A stretch of 64,000 bases of DNA from Girardinichthys multiradiatus (Eukaryota; Chordata; Actinopteri; Cyprinodontiformes; Goodeidae): positions 9,077,390-9,141,389 of the forward strand of contig NC_061816.1 in the NCBI RefSeq assembly GCF_021462225.1, in the 5' to 3' direction. A program made the translations under genes and the position numbers. Shown in pieces: positions 62,401 through 64,000 of the stretch. Under the pieces are notes generated by a model, which saw only the letters and a program-made list of their open reading frames with translations, had not been told where the DNA came from and made no database searches. The number at the start of each line of letters is the position of its first letter. Within the stretch, counting starts at the first letter, position 1.

Positions 62401-63983
62401 TTTGGCATACAGCTCATGAAAACCCAAAATTCCTATCTCACAAAATTAGCATATCATTAAAAGGGTCTCTAAACGAGCTATGAACCTAATCCTCTGGATC
62501 AACGAGTTAACTCTAAACACCTGCAAAAGATTCCTGAGGCCTTTAAAACTCCCAGCCTGGTTCATCACTCAAAACCCCAATCATGGGTAAGACTGCCGAC
62601 CTGACTGCTGTCCAGAAGGCCACTATTGACACCCTCAAGAAAGAGGGTAAGACACAGAAAGAAATTTCTGAACGAATAGGCTGTTCCCAGAGTGCTGTAT
62701 CAAGGCACCTCAGTGGGAAGTCTGTGGGAAGGAAAAAGTGTGGCAGAAAACGCTGCACAATGAGAAGAGGTGACCGGACCCTGAGGAAGATTGTGGAGAA
62801 GGGCCGATTCCAGACCTTGGGGGACCTGCGGAAGTAGTGGACTGAGTCTGGAGTAGAAACATCCAGAGCCACCGTGCACAGGCGTGTGCAGGAAATGGGC
62901 TACAGGTTCCGCATTCCCCAGACCTGGGCTACAGAGAAGCAGCACTGGACTGTTGCTCAGTGGTCCAAAGTACTTTTTTCGGATGAAAGCAAATTCTGCA
63001 TGTCATTCGGAAATCAAGGTGCCAGAGTCTGGAGGAAGACTGGGGAGAAGGAAATGCTAAAATGCCAGAAGTCCAGTGTCAAGTACCCACAGTCATTGAT
63101 GGTCTGGGGTGCCGTGTCAGCTGCTGGTGTTGGTCCACTGTGTTTTATCAAGGGCAGGGTCAATGCAGCTAGCTATCAGGAGATTTTGGAGCACTTCATG
63201 CTTCCATCTGTTGAAAAGCTTTATGGAGATGAAGATTTCATTTTTCAGCACGACCTGGCACCTGCTCACAGTGCCAAAACCACTGGTAAATGGTTTACTG
63301 ACCATGGTATCACTGTGCTCAATTGGCCTGCCAACTCTCCTGACCTGAACCCCATAGAGAATCTGTGGGATATTGTGAAGAGAACGTTGAGAGACTCAAG
63401 ACCCAACACTCTGGATGAGCTAAAGGCCGCTATCGAAGCATCCTGGGCCTCCATAAGACCTCAGCAGTGCCACAGGCTGATTGCCTCCATGCCACGCCGC
63501 ATTGAAGCAGTCATTTCAGCAAAAGGATTCCCAACCAAGTATTGAGTGCATAACTGTACATGATTATTTGAAGGTTGACGTTTTTTGTATTAAAAACACT
63601 TTTCTTTTATTGGTCGGATGAAATATGCTAATTTTGTGAGATAGGAATTTTGGGTTTTTATGAGCTGTATGCCAAAATCATCCGTATTAAGACAATAAAA
63701 GACCTGAAATATTTCAGTTAGTGTGCAATGAATCTAAAATATATGAATGTTAAATTTTCATCATTACATTATGGAAAATAATTAACTTTATCACAATATG
63801 CTAATATTTTGAGAAGGACCTGTAATCATGGTTCTTACATCTGTTTCTGCATGTAGGAGTTTAAAGAGGGTCGGAGAGCCAGCCACACAGCTCCCCAGGT
63901 GCTCTTCAGCCACAGGGAGCCTCCTCTGGAGCTGAAGGACACAGATGCTGCTGTCGGGGACAACATTGGATACATCACCTTCG
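56442..63983 (+). CDS. arpc2: Arp2/3 complex subunit 2 (p34-Arc), 3' end outside window
   Basis: ARPC2 forms the core of the Arp2/3 complex with ARPC4 and binds the mother actin filament during branching at the cell cortex. Seven exons join in phase: 56442-56515, 57988-58022, 58319-58431, 60393-60438, 60706-60892, 61130-61223 and 63857-63983, giving 225 codons plus one base of an expected 300. The start '[11 protein letters not shown]', the '[11 protein letters not shown]' segment, '[16 protein letters not shown]', '[12 protein letters not shown]' and '[17 protein letters not shown]' agree with vertebrate ARPC2 almost residue for residue. The final donor is G at 63983 then GTCAGT. The remaining 75 or so residues lie to the right of the window. 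Intron 6 (2.6 kb) carries two Tc1-like elements. Confidence 0.97.
56516..57987 (+). other. arpc2 intron 1
   Basis: The 1.5-kb first intron. A 76-codon frame at 57547-57777 has no recognisable domain and I do not support it as a gene. No mobile element was identified. Confidence 0.5.
58298..58308 (+). repeat. 11-base C homopolymer in the arpc2 exon 3 acceptor tract
   Basis: An uninterrupted run of 11 C forms the pyrimidine tract 11 bases before the exon 3 acceptor AG (58317-58318). Confidence 0.85.
58432..59549 (+). other. arpc2 intron 3, first half
   Basis: No mobile element was recognised. Two diverged direct copies of a 'gcagacagtg' and 'gcttgtaa.gacccc' block lie near 58963-59015 and 59030-59072. 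Confidence 0.4.
59550..60250 (-). mobile_element. Degraded Tc1-like element in arpc2 intron 3
   Basis: On plus, 'ctcagtacttggttggacct' (59747), 'ggcatggaggtcatcag' (59800), 'gggtttaggtcaggtca' (59906) and 'ctggaaaatgaaatcagc' (59997) follow a Tc1-like transposase gene in reverse. Terminal-repeat words lie near 59555 and 60210. Confidence 0.7.
61335..62240 (-). mobile_element. Degraded Tc1-like transposon (family E) in arpc2 intron 6
   Basis: Plus-strand words 'ggggatcatcaagatgttg' (61450), 'tctttcttattgttgaatc' (61550), 'ttttgtgacctcctggataag' (61630) and 'cctggggaggttcaccact' (61688) are in the order of the same family as 25400-26040. A plus-oriented Tc1-like scrap ('aatggcccagtcaaagtcca' at 62098) adjoins it on the right. 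Confidence 0.75.
62255..63822 (+). mobile_element. Full-length Tc1-like element, transposase with one nonsense codon (family B, copy B)
   Basis: It is 1568 bp, the same length as copy A, with TA flanks at 62253-62254 and 63823-63824 and matching 200-bp terminal inverted repeats. It lies in arpc2 intron 6 in the same orientation as arpc2. Confidence 0.96.
62583..63545 (+). pseudogene. Tc1-like transposase broken by a single stop
   Basis: The frame runs from ATG at 62583 to 63545 and matches copy A codon for codon, with about ten amino-acid changes. Codon 85, Gln (CAG) in copy A, is TAG here (62835-62837). The catalytic triad (Asp134, Asp224, Glu259 in copy A numbering) is retained downstream. 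It shares the missing linker after 'RIPQ'. No internal ATG directly follows the stop, so a useful restart is unlikely. Confidence 0.95.
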
Positions 63984-64000
63984 GTCAGTAACGCTGCAGG

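Overview
This window is vertebrate nuclear DNA, almost certainly from a percomorph teleost fish. The genes have short exons with GT..AG introns, none looks prokaryotic, and the spaces between them hold fish-type repeats: many Tc1-like elements, Rex1, Expander/Rex3-type RTE tails, an I-type LINE with RNase H, tRNA-headed SINEs and hAT MITEs. The repeat set would fit a killifish-like lineage, but that is a guess.

Six protein-coding genes can be built exon by exon. From left to right they are: (1) a compact insulin-receptor-substrate gene, minus strand, 5525-9713, 604 aa; (2) a cytochrome P450 of the CYP4F type, plus strand, 13622-18332, 13 exons, 542 aa; (3) a CD2/SLAM-family Ig receptor, plus strand, 20023-24720, 11 exons, 296 aa, with a possible alternative last exon at 26740; (4) slc19a1, the reduced folate carrier, minus strand, 28094-32747, 523 aa; (5) a CXCR1/CXCR2-type chemokine receptor, minus strand, 44959-46014, with an upstream exon near 48114; (6) arpc2, the p34 subunit of Arp2/3, plus strand, from 56442, running off the right edge after 225 codons. 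The genes do not form one pathway. The CXCR/ARPC2 neighbourhood matches human 2q35. The CXCR, the SLAM-like receptor and possibly the CYP4F (leukotriene/eicosanoid chemistry) share an immune flavour, but that is only suggestive.

The 10 kb between slc19a1 and the chemokine receptor (34.5-44.8 kb) is a transposon graveyard. It holds a nearly full-length but broken I-type LINE, an RNase H relic of a second LINE, a 5'-truncated Rex1 with an open reverse-transcriptase frame, and two Tc1 relics. It ends in a young Tc1-like element of 1568 bp with 200-bp terminal inverted repeats, TA target duplications and an uninterrupted 320-aa DD34E transposase. A second 1568-bp copy with one nonsense codon sits in arpc2 intron 6, and the 3' end of a third lies at 809-1271. 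Both long copies lack a linker segment that older relatives in the same window still carry, so this is a deletion-derived subfamily that kept moving.

Other features that stand out are a Glu-to-Ala change at the usual covalent haem position of the CYP4F, a run of tyrosine-free microexons in the SLAM-like tail, a decayed tandem array built from SINE core sequence (50.8-51.4 kb), and a diverged AT-rich tandem repeat (18.7-19.45 kb). I found no CRISPR, prokaryotic operon, rRNA or intact tRNA gene, and no sign of a wholly new biological system.
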